Source of the DNA: Geosiphon pyriformis
Taxonomy: Eukaryota > Glomeromycota > Glomeromycetes > Archaeosporales > Geosiphonaceae
Direction of reading: 5' to 3'
Assembly: GCA_016748015.1 (NCBI GenBank)
Contig: JAAOMT010000572.1
Coordinates: forward strand, 111,072 to 160,205
DNA: 49,134 nucleotides
In this document: positions 20,901 through 33,150 of the stretch, piece after piece
How the letters are laid out: each line of letters starts with the position of its first letter
How positions within the stretch are numbered: position 1 is the first letter of the stretch
The notes under the pieces: model-generated
The model's input: only the letters and a program-made list of their open reading frames with translations
Told to the model about the DNA's origin: nothing
Databases searched by the model: none
Position numbers and translations under genes: made by a program

Positions 20901-22990
20901 TTAATTCCAATATATCAGATGTCAATACTTGTAATTTATTAAGCTTTATTATTACAGATAGTTTATTAACTCTCATAAATTCAAGTACTACTATCAAATT
21001 TAGCTCAACTGCCAATCAGAAACCAAAAACCAAGAATTATTTAACAAAACTGAAAATCAGTAATAATTATGTATTAATTAAATCCCAGTATATCAAATTA
21101 ATATTTAAGATTACACCAAAAAAATTTGAAAAGTGAGTATATTCAGAATTCGAATTTACAGAGTTACTTAAGTCTTTTAACTACTTCAGAAAACAACTTA
21201 TCCAATAATTTGGAAATCCAGTAACCACTTATTAAAAATATTTTATTAATCATAATAAAAAAAACAAATTACTTGTTACTATTTTTTTCTTTAAACTTAA
21301 AGACTTAATAAAATTTTTTTTATTCAGTAGAGTTGCTCTTAATACCAAACTAATTATTGTTATATATACTAATGTTAAAGTTAATAACCATTTAATTAAG
21401 CTGATTCTTAATCATGAATTAGCAAACAGCATGATTATATGACAACTTATAGACCAATTAGATTACTAAGTTAATTTTGCCATTAGCATTAGAATTATTA
21501 TTACTAATAAAGTTATTAAAACTTTTATTGGCAAAATAAACAACTTTTTTTTCAAAGTTAATAGTATTATTATGCCAATTAAAGTTTTGGTAATAAAAAT
21601 CATACAATTCCAAGCTTTTATTAGTAATAACTGGCTCTTTAAAATCAATACAGTACTTAACTAAAATACTCAAAAGCTTTAATTCAAATATAATAATTAG
21701 CATATTTAAATTCTAGCTATCTGTAAATATTCAAAACCACCAATAATATATAACTATTAATAGAGTTCAAAAAAAAAAAACCAATTTAAGAAGCATATTA
21801 AGTCTTATAGACAGAAAAAAATTACAATAAGTTATTATTAGTACTTATATAAAAATAAAAAGAAAAAAAGAAGACAAATCTTAAATTACTATCTTCACAA
21901 ATAAACCAATAAACAGTTAATATGTTCTATATTTTATATTAAAACTAAAAAAACAATCACTCTATATTTCATTCAAATACAAAAATTATAACAAAAAACT
22001 TTCATTTATAGAAGCTTGTATATTATTAAAGAAAAAATATAAAATGCACACTTATTACTACTATAAAGCATACTATTAAAAATGTTTTAAACAATTAAAA
22101 CAACAGAAAACGTAAAACAATAAACTTGTCTTGCTTGTAAAAAAATTTTTTTAGACAAAAAGATATGAAACAACATTTTTGGTCAAGGAAAAATATACAA
22201 CAAATTATATCAATACACAATTTTTATCAATAAATAAGTAAACAAAAAAATGTTTATAAATACCATATAAAACAGAATTTTTTTATACTTAAACAGTTAT
22301 TTACATAATAAAAACAAAATCAGAAAAATAGCTAGTGTTAAAGTTAAAAGTGATTTATCTAATAAGATATTAATAATCAAAAATAATTTATTAGAACTCT
22401 TTGAATTTGTTTTTATTCTGAATTTGAATATATTTGTTAATATCATGAGCAATTTAAAACAATTTTACAAACACTACCAAAAATTAACACTTATAAAAAA
22501 AAACAAGAGCAAAGACTAGAACAGTAAAATACCAGACTTTGTTAACATTACTTAATTTTTAATAACTTTAAATACTATAATAATTGTAACATTATTTACA
22601 ATTTACTATCATGTATAATCTATTAAATATTTAAAAAAAAAGAACTAATTAGTAAGTATACATAGAAATTGAAATCAGCAATTAATTGCAATTCAGACTC
22701 TAATAATAATAATAACAATAGTTTTAATATTATCTATAATAACAATAATAATAGCAATTTAAACACCAATTCAAATTCCAAATACCATATTACACTTTCA
22801 AATCTTTTTATAAAGCAGAAACTTAAATAGTTCAGAAATAATAACAAAAATATCATGTTAGAACATATATATAATATTAATACAGAGTTTAATTTCAAAT
22901 ATCTTAAAAAAAAGACCATTATATTAAAATTTTACTTGTGTATTAGCATAAGTTTAAAAAATAACAATGAAAATTTTGGCAACAACAATA
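17981..22990 (+). pseudogene. gag-protease-Cys-dUTPase remains of element B2
   Basis: Aligned against the less decayed R element: gag N-terminal region near 18100-18650; gag core split by the solo LTR-A (KLEKFTCKK before 19000, then FLQYFSNYNSINYL after 20125); poly-Q and knuckle region 20500-21280 with no clear motif left; protease LILNHELANSMII near 21390-21450 (R has LILDSESADSIIT); cysteine-rich region near 22040-22260; dUTPase motif I remnant near 22860-22900. Differences are mainly C to T and G to A, with a minority of transversions. It has many stops and no coding potential today. Long antisense ORFs here are by-products of low GC. Confidence 0.7.
19125..20119 (+). repeat. Solo LTR of family A inside B2 gag
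   Basis: 995 bp, begins TTTTACC (decayed TGTTACC) and ends GTAACA. The flanks read CCAT (19121-19124) and CCAC (20120-20123), a 4-bp duplication differing by one C to T. Removing the LTR and one duplicate rejoins the gag core of B2 in line with R gag at NVFKLE-FLRYFSN, which proves insertion into an existing B2. An ATG at 20056-20058 opens a frame that runs to the end of the LTR. Confidence 0.88.
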
Positions 22991-23171
22991 GTTTAATTAG
23001 CATTCAAAAGTAAAAACTATAATTATTAACCAATAAAAAAAAATGACCAACTTATAATTTTAAAATATAAAAACCAAAATCAAATAAACAATATTGAAAA
23101 AAAATGTTATAGAATTATTATAAAAAAAAATATTAGAAAATTTCAACAGAGCTTAATATTAAAAAAAAAAA

Positions 23172-23245
23172 ATATTATTATATCTAAGAAAATATAATAA
23201 TAGATAAACAATAAAAAAACACATGATATTAAAATAGCCAATTAG
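23172..23245 (+). repeat. 3' LTR of element B2, first part
   Basis: Begins TATTATTATAT (decayed TGTTAC) and shares a block ending ATATTAAAATAGCCAATTAGAA with the start of other LTR-B copies (17150-17183 and 43205-43253). It is cut by the tail of LINE-c. The exact break point is uncertain by about 10 bp. Confidence 0.6.
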
Positions 23246-23391
23246 AATTTATTTATTTAATGCAATTTAACAAGTAAAATTCAACCACTATTTAGTATAT
23301 AAAATCAAATTAAGTAACTCAAACTAGACACAATTTATGTATTTACTACATATAACCAACCACTTAAGCCAAACAAAACAACATTATACAT

Positions 23392-24399
23392 TGTTACTGG
23401 AGGTTTTTGGTCTCTTTTCTTGAATGTTGTAACTGTTTGTTGGTTGCAAATTTACGTTTTCTAGAAGTAATTAAACCTTTAATAACTGAATTTATCTTCA
23501 AATTATCTTCTATAATTTGAACTGCTGGACTTATAAGTGGAATGGCCAATTTCTTGCCAGTTACTTTATGTAGTTATGTTGTAGTAAACGTCAACTCTTT
23601 CCCAAGAATTTCGTCTAGAAGCTCACTAAAATGTGTAGTTACTTTGCTGTAAAAGTCAACTCTTCTACAGGAATCTTGTCTGTAGGCTACCCTAATAATT
23701 ATAATAAGAAAATAAAAGAAATGTAAAAAAAATGTAAAAAAAATTGAATTCTGTCAAGGGAAACGTTTTTTATCCAGACCTGGAGTCACTAACAGTTTAC
23801 TGAAATTGGTAGCTAATCAATTTCAAAATGTTAATTGGGTTTTGGGGATTTTCCAAATATGATAATTAAAGAATTTGGTTTTTCGAATTATTTGATATTT
23901 ATTTCTTTTTTTGTGTGTAGGAATGGTTCTAAGTGATAAATCTAAAGTAAGATATATTTTTTTGAAGAGAAAAGCTCTTTTTTTATACAACTTGTTGTAG
24001 TACTAGTCTATGAACTTGCACTTTTTCTCTTTGCTCAAATTTCGGCAAACTAAAGATACATTTTGATGAACTACAAGTTATTTCGCTGAACTATTAATTA
24101 ATTTGGGTGAACTATTCATAATTTCGGCGAATTTCTATAAATTTTGGCGAATTTCTTATAAATTTCGGCGAATTTCTGTAAATTTCGGCGAATTTTTGAA
24201 TGTTACAAAGTTCAAGGTATTGTGTAATTTGATCATCCTACTTTTTGTTATACTAATTGGATTATTTAATTGAATTGTGATATGTGATAATTGATTAAAT
24301 AATAAATGATAATTTGAAATAATATTAATATACTAATTAATTATAAGATTTATAAGGGTAATTTTATGCTAATTAATAGCTAAAATTCTACTGGTAACA
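23392..24399 (-). repeat. Solo LTR of family A inside LINE-c
   Basis: 1008 bp with perfect ends TGTTAC...GTAACA and a perfect ACAT duplication (23388-23391 and 24400-24403). It retains four units of a 20-21-bp repeat with TTCGGCGAA cores (24121-24200), CpG sites included, so it is the least decayed LTR-A here although its host LINE is heavily decayed. Confidence 0.92.
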
Positions 24400-24403
24400 A
24401 CAT

Positions 24404-25790
24404 CTACAAAAATCTTTACATTGCTGCCTAAGTCAGAAAAAAAAACACAGTTTATGTTTATTAAAACTAACTAGAAAAGACTCAATAATATTAAGAAGCT
24501 AGACTACACCATTTAACAACTCTGTTATAATGCCACCAGCCAAACTAAATACTATACTACTATTCCCAACCAAATCTGTTTTTTTCATCTTAGCCATAAA
24601 TTTAGATCTACTAAGCCAAATCATAAAATAATGTCTTTTTACTAACTGATCTATAAACACAACAATTTTCAACAAAGCTTTTTTCTTGGTTCTAAAAATC
24701 AATAATGCTTTAACACAAAACTTTTACAAATTATGGCATATAAACACATATTTAACAAACATCTAAATAATGTTTCTAATACAAAAAAAGAGAAAATAGA
24801 AATACCAACCAGTAATTTTCAGAGATCAAAAAGCTTTAACAGTATCTTATTATAAACACTAACATTTTTGGCACAAATAAAAGCATAATTTGGAAGTTTT
24901 ATTTTACTACACAGCAAATACAATACACTCAAATATCTTTTATTATACAATCTTTTTTAAACTGTCATTGACAACCACTTATGTATAGTTTTTATTAAAT
25001 ATGTACATAGCACTTTATATTGCAATTAGTGCTTTTGTAAACTCTTATTAATAAATTCAGACAGCATGTATTGATCAAGATGTCATATTTTCACAGTAGA
25101 CAGCCAGTCTATATTCTTAATTAAAGTACTTAGTACTACTCTATAACCAGATCTAGCTTTTCAACAAGCATAACAAACAAAATAATACACATTATAAATA
25201 AAATAATGGGTATTGCCAGAAACAATTATGTTCTTAACCACAATATAGTGTTTATTTATCTTATTTGGCAAAAACAAAAAAGAACTAGCAGCCATTCTTG
25301 TTATTTGATCTGTTTTTATATTGTCCAGAATTTCTAAATGACTTTTAACCTTTATTCATTTAACTAAAAAACTCTTATCTCTTATCAAATTCATAATATG
25401 TTTTCTCTCCACTTAACAAAAGTTGCAAAAATTTGGCACAATAAAACTTTTTTTAACAATATATGTATCAACAGTCATCTGGCTATTCAGATACACAATT
25501 ATATTACAAAAAAAAGAAATACACTCTAATAATAATATTACAGTTTGTAGTTCAATCAAAATTGATAACAGAAGACTTTCTATTCTAACCCCAATACCCA
25601 AATTTACAGCTGAAAAATAAGCAACAGCTTTATAAGCAATCTTAGTAAAGCCCAAGTTTTTTAAAGAATTATCTGTATAAATCTTAAAAACATTAAACCA
25701 AATCTTATGCAAATAGTTTTGCATATCAAAAAAAATTTTAGATTATAAAATACTTAAGTCACATGACATATAAGCATTAGCAAACTTAGT
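24404..25790 (-). pseudogene. LINE-c ORF2 C-terminal part (RNase H to C-terminus)
   Basis: RNase H is visible in IYTDNSLKNLG (G to N in TDGS) and YLNSQMTVDTYI, within 25413-25724. The downstream region follows LINE-a/b order: a zinc-finger remnant CSKIKLPNYAFIC, then the C-terminal block ending in FFSDLGSNVKIFVDV near 24404-24450. The stop codon is completed by bases on the far side of the solo LTR. Several W and Q codons are stops. Confidence 0.78.
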
Positions 25791-25808
25791 CAATAATAAC
25801 CTATTTTT

Positions 25809-25890
25809 TTTTTATGCATTTAATGAATAAAGTCCAACTACTATCTAATAACTTATTATTTTGAAAAAATTTTAACATTAGTTTAAATCA
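25809..25890 (-). other. Short LINE 3' tail fragment
   Basis: Minus-strand sequence matches only the last ~80 bases of the LINE 3' UTR (the GGACTTTATTCATTAAA block) and ends in a run of A. It lies head-to-tail behind LINE-c, so two LINE insertions, one very short, share this site. Confidence 0.6.
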
Positions 25891-25904
25891 ACATAGAACA
25901 GACT

Positions 25905-26593
25905 CATTAAAATAGAAAAATAAGAAAAAAAATTTTTTGTATAATAAAAATTATATATAGTAATAATATTAAAAATAGAAAAAACAAACAAGTTTAAATA
26001 AATAATTAATTAAAAAATATTTCTTTTTTTAAAAGATTGTTTTCTATATCTTAAAATAAAATTATATTTATATTAATAAACATATCTAATTACACTATTT
26101 AATTTATATTATTTGTAAATTAAATTGAACATATTCATTATTTTACTTATTAGTAATTTATACTAATAATATATAATATCTAACTATACTAAAACAATAG
26201 CTTTTAATTATAGTTATTAATAAGATATTAATTTTTTATTTTTTTTTATTTTTTTATTTTTTTTATTTTATTTTTGTATTGTATACTAATTGATTAAGAA
26301 ATTAAGCACTAAAATATTAACATCAAAAATAGTCTGATAAAAAATCTATAAAAAAAAATAAAAACTTAAGAATAACTTATTAAAAAAAAATAGCTGTTAG
26401 ATTAAATTGGCTTCTATGTTGAAAAAAAAATTCAAAAAAACAATTATCAAGTGAATCTTTGTTCATTATACAAAAAACTTAACCAAAATTTTTAAATCAC
26501 AAAAATTTTTAGAAATTACCAATGATATTAACTATTAAACACCAAAATATGAGTTTATTATTTATTTTAACATCCAAATAATTACTTATAATA
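25905..26593 (+). repeat. 3' LTR of element B2, second part
   Basis: Resumes the LTR-B sequence after the LINE insertions, runs through the T-rich block (26230-26275) and ends CTTATAATA, matching CTTGTAATA at the end of the LTR at 44059. No primer-binding site follows, as expected at a 3' LTR; the next four bases, CTAG, are the presumed target duplication. Confidence 0.72.
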
Positions 26594-26597
26594 CTAG

Positions 26598-26936
26598 TTT
26601 ATTAACTAATCTATTATTGAAAATTTTAGGGCCTTTAAAAAAAATAATATTTAAAGCTTTTTTATTTTTTACTCTAATTGTAGTTATAAAATTAAAAAAA
26701 AAAAAGTTTTTTAAAGTTAATTATAAAATTTAAAAAAAAAACAAAAGTTTTTATGTATAATCTTATATTAATAAACTAATTTTCAAAATTTCAAAATTTA
26801 TATTAATTTAAATATTAATTTAAAAAATAAAATAAAAATATTTTATATTTAAAAACCAAGTAATTTAAATTTTAATACTTTAAACACTATTAATAATCAG
26901 AAATTCTTTATTAAATTTAATTTTTTTTAAGATATT
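26598..26936. other. AT-rich segment without recognisable genes
   Basis: About 340 bp of extreme AT content between the end of B2 and LINE-d. By position it should continue the sequence into which B2 inserted (element C or its flank). I see no motif. Confidence 0.4.
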
Positions 26937-26948
26937 AGTTTTAATAAT

Positions 26949-27366
26949 TTTTATTAAACCATTTAATGAGTGCAGCCCAATCGCTATCTAGTACATAGAA
27001 CCAAACTAAGAGGCTTAAACTAAATGTGACTCACATACTTTCTACATGTGGCTAGCCACTCAGACCAGACAAGACAACACTACACATCTATAACTACCTG
27101 CACACTGCCACCCATACCAGAAAAGAAACAATAAGGCTTCCGATGACCAAAGCTAACAGCAAAGGAATTGGCCAAACCAAGCAATCTCACAACACCATGA
27201 GACAAAACCGAAGACACACCACAAGAGAGCCCAGAAACAACACCAACATTACAGACCAGACCAGTCTTCTCTATCACCACCCGGTGGCTGGCTCTAGCCA
27301 ACCATACTTTAGCATGATGTAATCCAACAACAAACCTGACATAATCAACAATTCGAGCAGTGGCCA
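26949..27366 (-). mobile_element. LINE-d: short, undecayed LINE 3' fragment with perfect target duplication
   Basis: 418 bp of the LINE 3' end flanked by AGTTTTAATAAT on both sides (26937-26948 and 27367-27378), a 12-bp target-site duplication. Its minus strand ends with the usual 3' UTR block and a short A tail. It is a typical 5'-truncated target-primed insertion. It stands out as a GC-richer island, with intact CpG sites, in roughly 85% AT surroundings. Confidence 0.92.
27080..27366 (-). pseudogene. LINE-d ORF2 C-terminal fragment
   Basis: 94 open codons ending in TAG at 27080-27082. It aligns with the ORF2 C-termini of LINE-a and LINE-b, including VVRLLGLANSFAVSFGHRK (others: VIRLLGVANALGISFGYHK). 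It has no start codon of its own and is a truncated fragment, not a separate gene, despite the clean frame. Confidence 0.88.
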
Positions 27367-27378
27367 AGTTTTAATAAT

Positions 27379-27583
27379 AATAATATATTTTAATTACTAA
27401 ATAAAATTAAAAAACCAAAAAATAAAACAAATATAATAATATACTTAAAAAACCAAGTTATTTATTTAAAAATAATATATTCGAAAATTTTTTTCAATTT
27501 AGTTTTTTAATTGTTTTTAAAAATAATAATTTTTATCTAATTTAAAAATTAATTAGTAAATTAAAACAGTATTTAATATATAT
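27379..27583. other. AT-rich segment between LINE-d and element B3
   Basis: About 200 bp, extremely AT-rich; no coding motif or repeat recognised. Confidence 0.4.
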
Positions 27584-28363
27584 TGTTACTCATAAAAATA
27601 GAGACCATAATAAGTAAAAAATAACTAATAAGAAAAAAGCATAGCAAAAAAAAGAATTCCTTTCAAAAAAATTAAAAAATTTCAAAAAATTTTGTATAAC
27701 ACAAATTATATATATATAGTAAAAGTATTAGAAGCAAAAAAAAACAGAACAATTAGTAAAAACAATAGTCAAAGATAAATAATTATTTAATACTTTTTTT
27801 TTTAAAAGATAGTTTTTTATAACTTAAAATGAAATCATACTTATATTAATAAAAATATTTATTATTATTTAATTCATATTATTAATGCTTGATTAAACAG
27901 TATTAATTATTTTTGTACTATCAATAATTTATGTTGATAGAATTTAATACTTAATTATACTAGACTAATAACTTTTAATTATAACTATTAACAGAATATT
28001 AATTTATTTATTTTTTTCTTATTTTCATTATTTTTTTTTGTTTTTTTGTTAATTAATAATTAATTAAAAGATTAAACACTAAATAATTAAATCAAGGATA
28101 GTTTGATAAAAGATTTGTAAAACAAAAATAGAAAAACTTAAAAATAGCTTATCAAAAAAACATGATTGTTAAAATAAACTGGTTATTATGCTAAAGATAG
28201 AAATTAAGAAAAAACTATTAATTAAATCTCTGTTTATTATACAAAAATCTCAACCAAAATTTTCAAACTTCAAACCTTTAAAAATTATCTTTATAATTAG
28301 CTATTAAGTATCAAGTTATAAATTTGTTATTTGTTTCAACATTCCAAATAAGCACTTGTAATA
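27584..28363 (+). repeat. 5' LTR of element B3
   Basis: Starts TGTTACTCAT (intact) and ends CACTTGTAATA, followed by TTTAGTGTTTTTTGTAAG, the decayed primer-binding site. It is 780 bp, shorter than the LTR at 43205 because most of the 40-bp repeat array is absent. Confidence 0.8.
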
Positions 28364-31300
28364 TTTAGTGTTTTTTGTAAGATATAATCCAACAGAAAAC
28401 TAGCACTAACATCAACTATTCAGAAAAGTGGCAAACCAAAAAATCATAGGAAAAAGTTATTTAAGATTTGCAAAATCTTTATTTTAATATTACCAAATTT
28501 ATCTTGAACTAACAAATAATCATTAATCAGCAGAATTAATCTTTAACTTTTATGTAAACAAAAAAATCATACACTATTTAAAAAACCAAAGAAATTCAAA
28601 AGCTAACATCAGAAATTTCTACACCAAACTACTATAATACACCAGTTTTTCACAAAATCATAATTTTACTTCAATAATTACAAAGATAAATTATAAGATA
28701 AAAACTTACACCAAACAGAAATTTTTTATTACTTTTATTAACAAAGGAAAAGAGAAACTACAAAATTCAGCAAGAATCTTAAAAAAAATATAACCACCTA
28801 TTTGAAAAAAATCAAAAATTGTTTTACTTATTAATCTATTATATCATTATATGCTTAAAAGTACTATTTAGATAATATTAAGAGCTGTACTTACATCAAA
28901 AACACTATTATCACGAGTATTATTTTAAAATAACCAGAAAAAAACCAAATTATTAGAAACCTATAGTAATTTCTTTGAAAAATTCAAATCATAATTAACA
29001 ATATTATCAGAACTTTAATTACTATTATCTTAACCAAATTTTGAATTTACCAGTAATTGGGCAAAAACAAACTTAGAAAAAAAAAAACAGTAATTAGGAA
29101 AATAATAATAAAAACCCAATTTTAAATAATCCAAAAATCCAAACTCCAAGTATTCAAACTTAGCAAAATTTGAACAATTCAAATTTAATTCCAATTTTTC
29201 CACAAAACTTATCTCTAGTTATCCAAACTAATTTTTTAGTTGTACTAATAACCATTTATTAACAACTACAATAACAATTATTATTTGTACTAATAGCATA
29301 TGTATCAATTATCAAACTTAAAAAATTTACTAGCAAAGAAAATAACACTTAAATATAATTAAACAATATAGCAAAAGCCATTACAATCAATAAATAGGGT
29401 AACACCAAAGTCTTTTAAGCAATTTTTTACTTTTTACAAGATACTGCTAACTTATAGTATTAGAGCTTAGTCAACAAATCATAAATCTTTAATGTGTTCA
29501 AATTCATGTTTCTAAAATACTTTAGCAATTATAATAACATTAATTAATTATTAACTAGATTTACCACTATTAAACAAAGTAATACTAAAACAATTATTAT
29601 ATATTTGAAACATTTTTATTAAAATCCACACCAAATCTAAGCAATTAAAGCTGATTACTTTATAGCATTACAGATTTTGAATTAATTTATTCATAAATTA
29701 TATAGTAATTTATTACAACAAGTATGTTTATTGTACTCAAACATATTTTAAAATACAGTTATTTATACCAGAAATTTTGAATTAACCAAGCTTAAAGCTA
29801 ATTATGTCCAAGTCATAAATTTAGTAATAAACAAATTATTTGAATTGAATATTAATTAAAGCAATTTGGCAAAATAATTAATCAAAAAATTAAGAGATAC
29901 TTAATTAGCAATTAGGCAATTTATCAGTTTTTACAATATTGTAATAATTAAAAAAACTCTAATTACTTTTATAATTAATTGTATCTATTATTATTATCAG
30001 CTAATTAGTTATAACAGCAAAAAATGCATAATTATTACTAATCTAATAAATAAGACCATCTGAAAGCAAATTGTCATACTAGATTTAATAATTTATAATT
30101 AGGAAACTAATATAAAAACTCTAATTGCAGATTTCAAACTTTAAGCTATATTAACAACTCAACTGAACAATATTAATATTAGTTTTATTATATTCTAATA
30201 ATGCAACAACCAATATACTTATCTTCAATCTATCAGATTTTAGTACCAGTAATTTATTAAGCATCATAGTTATAAATTATTTATTAATCCTAACAAATTC
30301 AAGCACTATCCCAAAATCTAACTCCAATATCAACTAAAAGTTAAAGACCAAGAATCATTTATACACAACAGAACTAAAAATTGGCAATGGTTATATACTA
30401 ACTAATATTCAGCTTATTAAACCAATCATCAAAATTTTACACCCAAAATTTAGAAAATAAATATGCCTAAAACTTAAATTTTCAGAACTACTTAAGTTTT
30501 CTAGTAATTCCAAAAATTACAACATTTAACTTATTAAAAACAAACCAAAATCTACTTATTAACAACATTTTATTTGTTATCATTATAAAAGATAGGTTGT
30601 TTACTGTCATCTTTTCTTTTGATTAAAAAAATTAGCAATAAAATTTCTATTTAGTAAAGCTGTTTTTAACACTAAACCAATTATTATAATATATATTAAT
30701 ATTAAAATTAATGACCAATTTATTAAACTAATTCTTGATAATGATTTAGCAGTCAATATTATTATCTAACAACTTATAGACCAATTAAGTTACTGAGTTG
30801 ATTAAGCTGTCAGTACCAGAATTATTACTGCTGATAGAGTAATAAAGACTTTAATTGGTAATATTAATAACTTTTTCTTTAAAATTAACAGTATTATTAT
30901 GCCAATTAAAGTTCTTATTATAAAAGTCACACAGTATTAAGCTTTTATTAATAATAACTGGCTGTTCAAAACCAATACCATACTTAACTAAAACACTTAA
31001 AAACTTTAACTAATATTTGATGGTCAACATATTTGAGTATCTGTTATCTGCAGTTATTTTAAAGCTTCTTTAAAAAAGCAATCATTAATCAAGTTAGAAA
31101 AAAAATCTATCTGGAAAGTCTATCAAGTTTTATAGACTAAAAATAAATACAACAAACTATTACCAATACTTTTTTAGAAAAAAAAAAGAAAAAAACAACT
31201 TTTAAGCCACTATTACTACTGAAAAAACAGCCAATAGTTGGCATATATTATACACAACTTCAAAACCAAAGAAACAACTACTCTATATTTTATTTAAATA

Positions 31301-33150
31301 CAAAAACTACAAAAAAAAGCTTTTATCAATGGAAACTTAGATCTTATTAGAAAAAAATCATGAGATGTATATTGCTACTATTGCAAAGTATACTATTGAG
31401 AAAACTTTGGCTATTCAAAATAACAAGAAAAATAAGACAACAAACTATGTTTTGTTTGTGAAAAAATGCTACTTAATAAAGAAATATAGAATAACATTCT
31501 TGGTCATAGAAAAATATATAATATATTATGCCAATACACGATTTTTATAAGCAATTAAGTAAACAGAAAAACATTTTTTAATGTTATATGAAACCAAACA
31601 CTCTCATGTTTGGACAGTTATCTACACAATAAAAACAAAATTTGAAGAATAACAAGTGCCAAAGTTGAAAGCACTTTATTCAATAAAATACTTATAATTA
31701 AAACCAACTCACTAGAACTTATCAAAACTATTTTCATTTCAAACCAAAACATTTTTGTTAATATTTTAAGCAATTTAAAACAATTTTACAAATACTACCA
31801 AAATCTAGCACTTACTTGAAAAGAACAATAACAGTATTTAAAACAATTAAATATTAGACTCTGTTAATTTTTAGTGACTTCAAATATTGTAATAATTGTA
31901 ACTTCATTTACAATCTATTATCATGTATAATCTATTTAATTTCTAAAAAGAAACAACCAATTAACAATTGTACTTTGAAATTAGAATCAAAATTTGATTT
32001 GATTTAGGCTCCAATGATGACAACAACAATATTTGTAATATTGTTCAAATAATAACTACAATAATAATAATTTGAACTTTAATTATAACTCTGAACAATA
32101 TATTGTGCTTTCAGATTTTTTAAGAAGCAAGAACTTAAATAATTTAGCAATAATAATAAAGATATTATGTCAAAATACATGTATAATATTAATACAAGAT
32201 TTGATTTTAAATATTTAAGAAAAACTGCCATTTAATTAGAATTTCATTTGTATATAAGCATAAATTTAAAATTAATACTAAAAATTTTAACAACAACAAT
32301 AATACAATTAGCATCTAAATTTAGTTTAGTAAAAAAAATTAATATTAGAAAAAAAATAATTAATATAAGATATATAAAAAATATTATTATAATACTATAA
32401 AATAAATTAAAAAAAGCATATATTATTGAACCAAATAAAAAGATAGTACAAACAATATTTTTATTTCTAGTAAAAATAGCTTAGTTAATATTAGTAAAAA
32501 CAAGAAAAGAATTAGAAATTACAACAAAAGAAATAAAGAAATTCAGTTCTACAAATAAAATAGAAATATTAATTAATATAATAGAAAAAAAACAATTAAT
32601 TAAAAAAAATTATTTCCATTTATCAATTAATTTCTATTCTACTATATGACTAGTATATATTAGCTATAAAAAAGAAAGCAAAAAATTAGTTCCAGATTTT
32701 TGAAGTTGAATTTACTATTTGTAAATTAAGAAAAATTACTATTACTAATTTATATATACTAGCCAAAAACTACAGACACATTAAGATTCCAATATACAAT
32801 ATAACCAAAAACTCAATAAAAATACCAAACAGAACTACCATTGAATATTTAAGCACTAAAGTTAAAAATTAAGCACCAATTACCATTTCAGACTTTTTAC
32901 AATTGTGTAAATATGTGGATATTATATTATAAATAATTTACAGACAAAAAAAATATTATTACTACAATCAAAACAATTAAAACAAATAAACTTAAAAAAC
33001 TTAGATCTACTTCAACATATACAATTCAAGCTGCTACTTAACAATTTTATTAACATCTTTATAAGTAAAAATGAATTTGGTAGAACTAATATTATTTAAT
33101 ATTAGATTAAAACTAAAAATATAATACTAATTAAACAGAGAGCATACCAA
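28364..33150 (+). pseudogene. gag, protease, Cys-rich, dUTPase and pre-RT remains of B3
   Basis: Collinear with R. Gag core near 29510-29900 (YFSNYNNIN, ADYFIALQILN). Protease near 30730-30780 (LILDNDLAVNIII; the catalytic D is kept but the following S-G are lost). Cysteine-rich region near 31350-31540, with LCFVCEKMLLNKEI readable. Second cysteine cluster (FKYCNNCNFIYNLL) near 31880-31920. dUTPase near 32100-32620, with motif V as KEIKKFSSTNKIEI where R has RRIQGFRLMDRIDI and the family motif is GFGSTG. Pre-RT region 32650-33150, up to PIKQRAY at the LTR insertion. It has many stops and no function left. Confidence 0.72.

Larger units (their letters stand above)
23246..25808 (-). mobile_element. 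LINE-c: 5'-truncated, decayed LINE with a nested LTR
   Basis: A minus-strand copy of the same LINE as LINE-a and LINE-b, starting a little upstream of RNase H and ending in a 3' UTR with an A-rich tail near 23246-23260. The solo LTR-A at 23392-24399 interrupts it directly at the ORF2 stop codon. It lies in the 3' LTR of B2. Its decay is heavy and resembles that of B2. Confidence 0.82.
17118..26593 (+). mobile_element. Element B2: family B retroelement with nested insertions, internally deleted
   Basis: Delimited by a 5' LTR (17118-17980) and a 3' LTR split by a LINE (about 23172-23245 and 25905-26593). Flanking tetranucleotides are TCAG (17114-17117) and CTAG (26594-26597), which I read as a CCAG duplication with a different C to T change in each copy. 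The interior contains decayed gag, protease, cysteine-rich and dUTPase regions, but passes from dUTPase to the 3' LTR with no RT or integrase, so it is internally deleted. A solo LTR-A and a LINE with its own solo LTR-A are nested inside. Decay is heavy throughout. Confidence 0.75.

Noticed and set aside
21458-22919. Several minus-strand ORFs inside element B2
   Set aside because: Low GC and the antisense of decayed protease and dUTPase explain them; they show no motif and no conservation with B3 or R.
24121-24200. Regularly spaced short repeats suggestive of a CRISPR array
   Set aside because: The units are contiguous with almost no unique spacers and lie inside an LTR that occurs five times here.
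27080-27367. Clean 95-codon ORF in AT-rich DNA that looked like an isolated host gene
   Set aside because: It aligns with the C-terminus of LINE ORF2, has a LINE 3' UTR and a 12-bp target duplication, and lacks a start codon.
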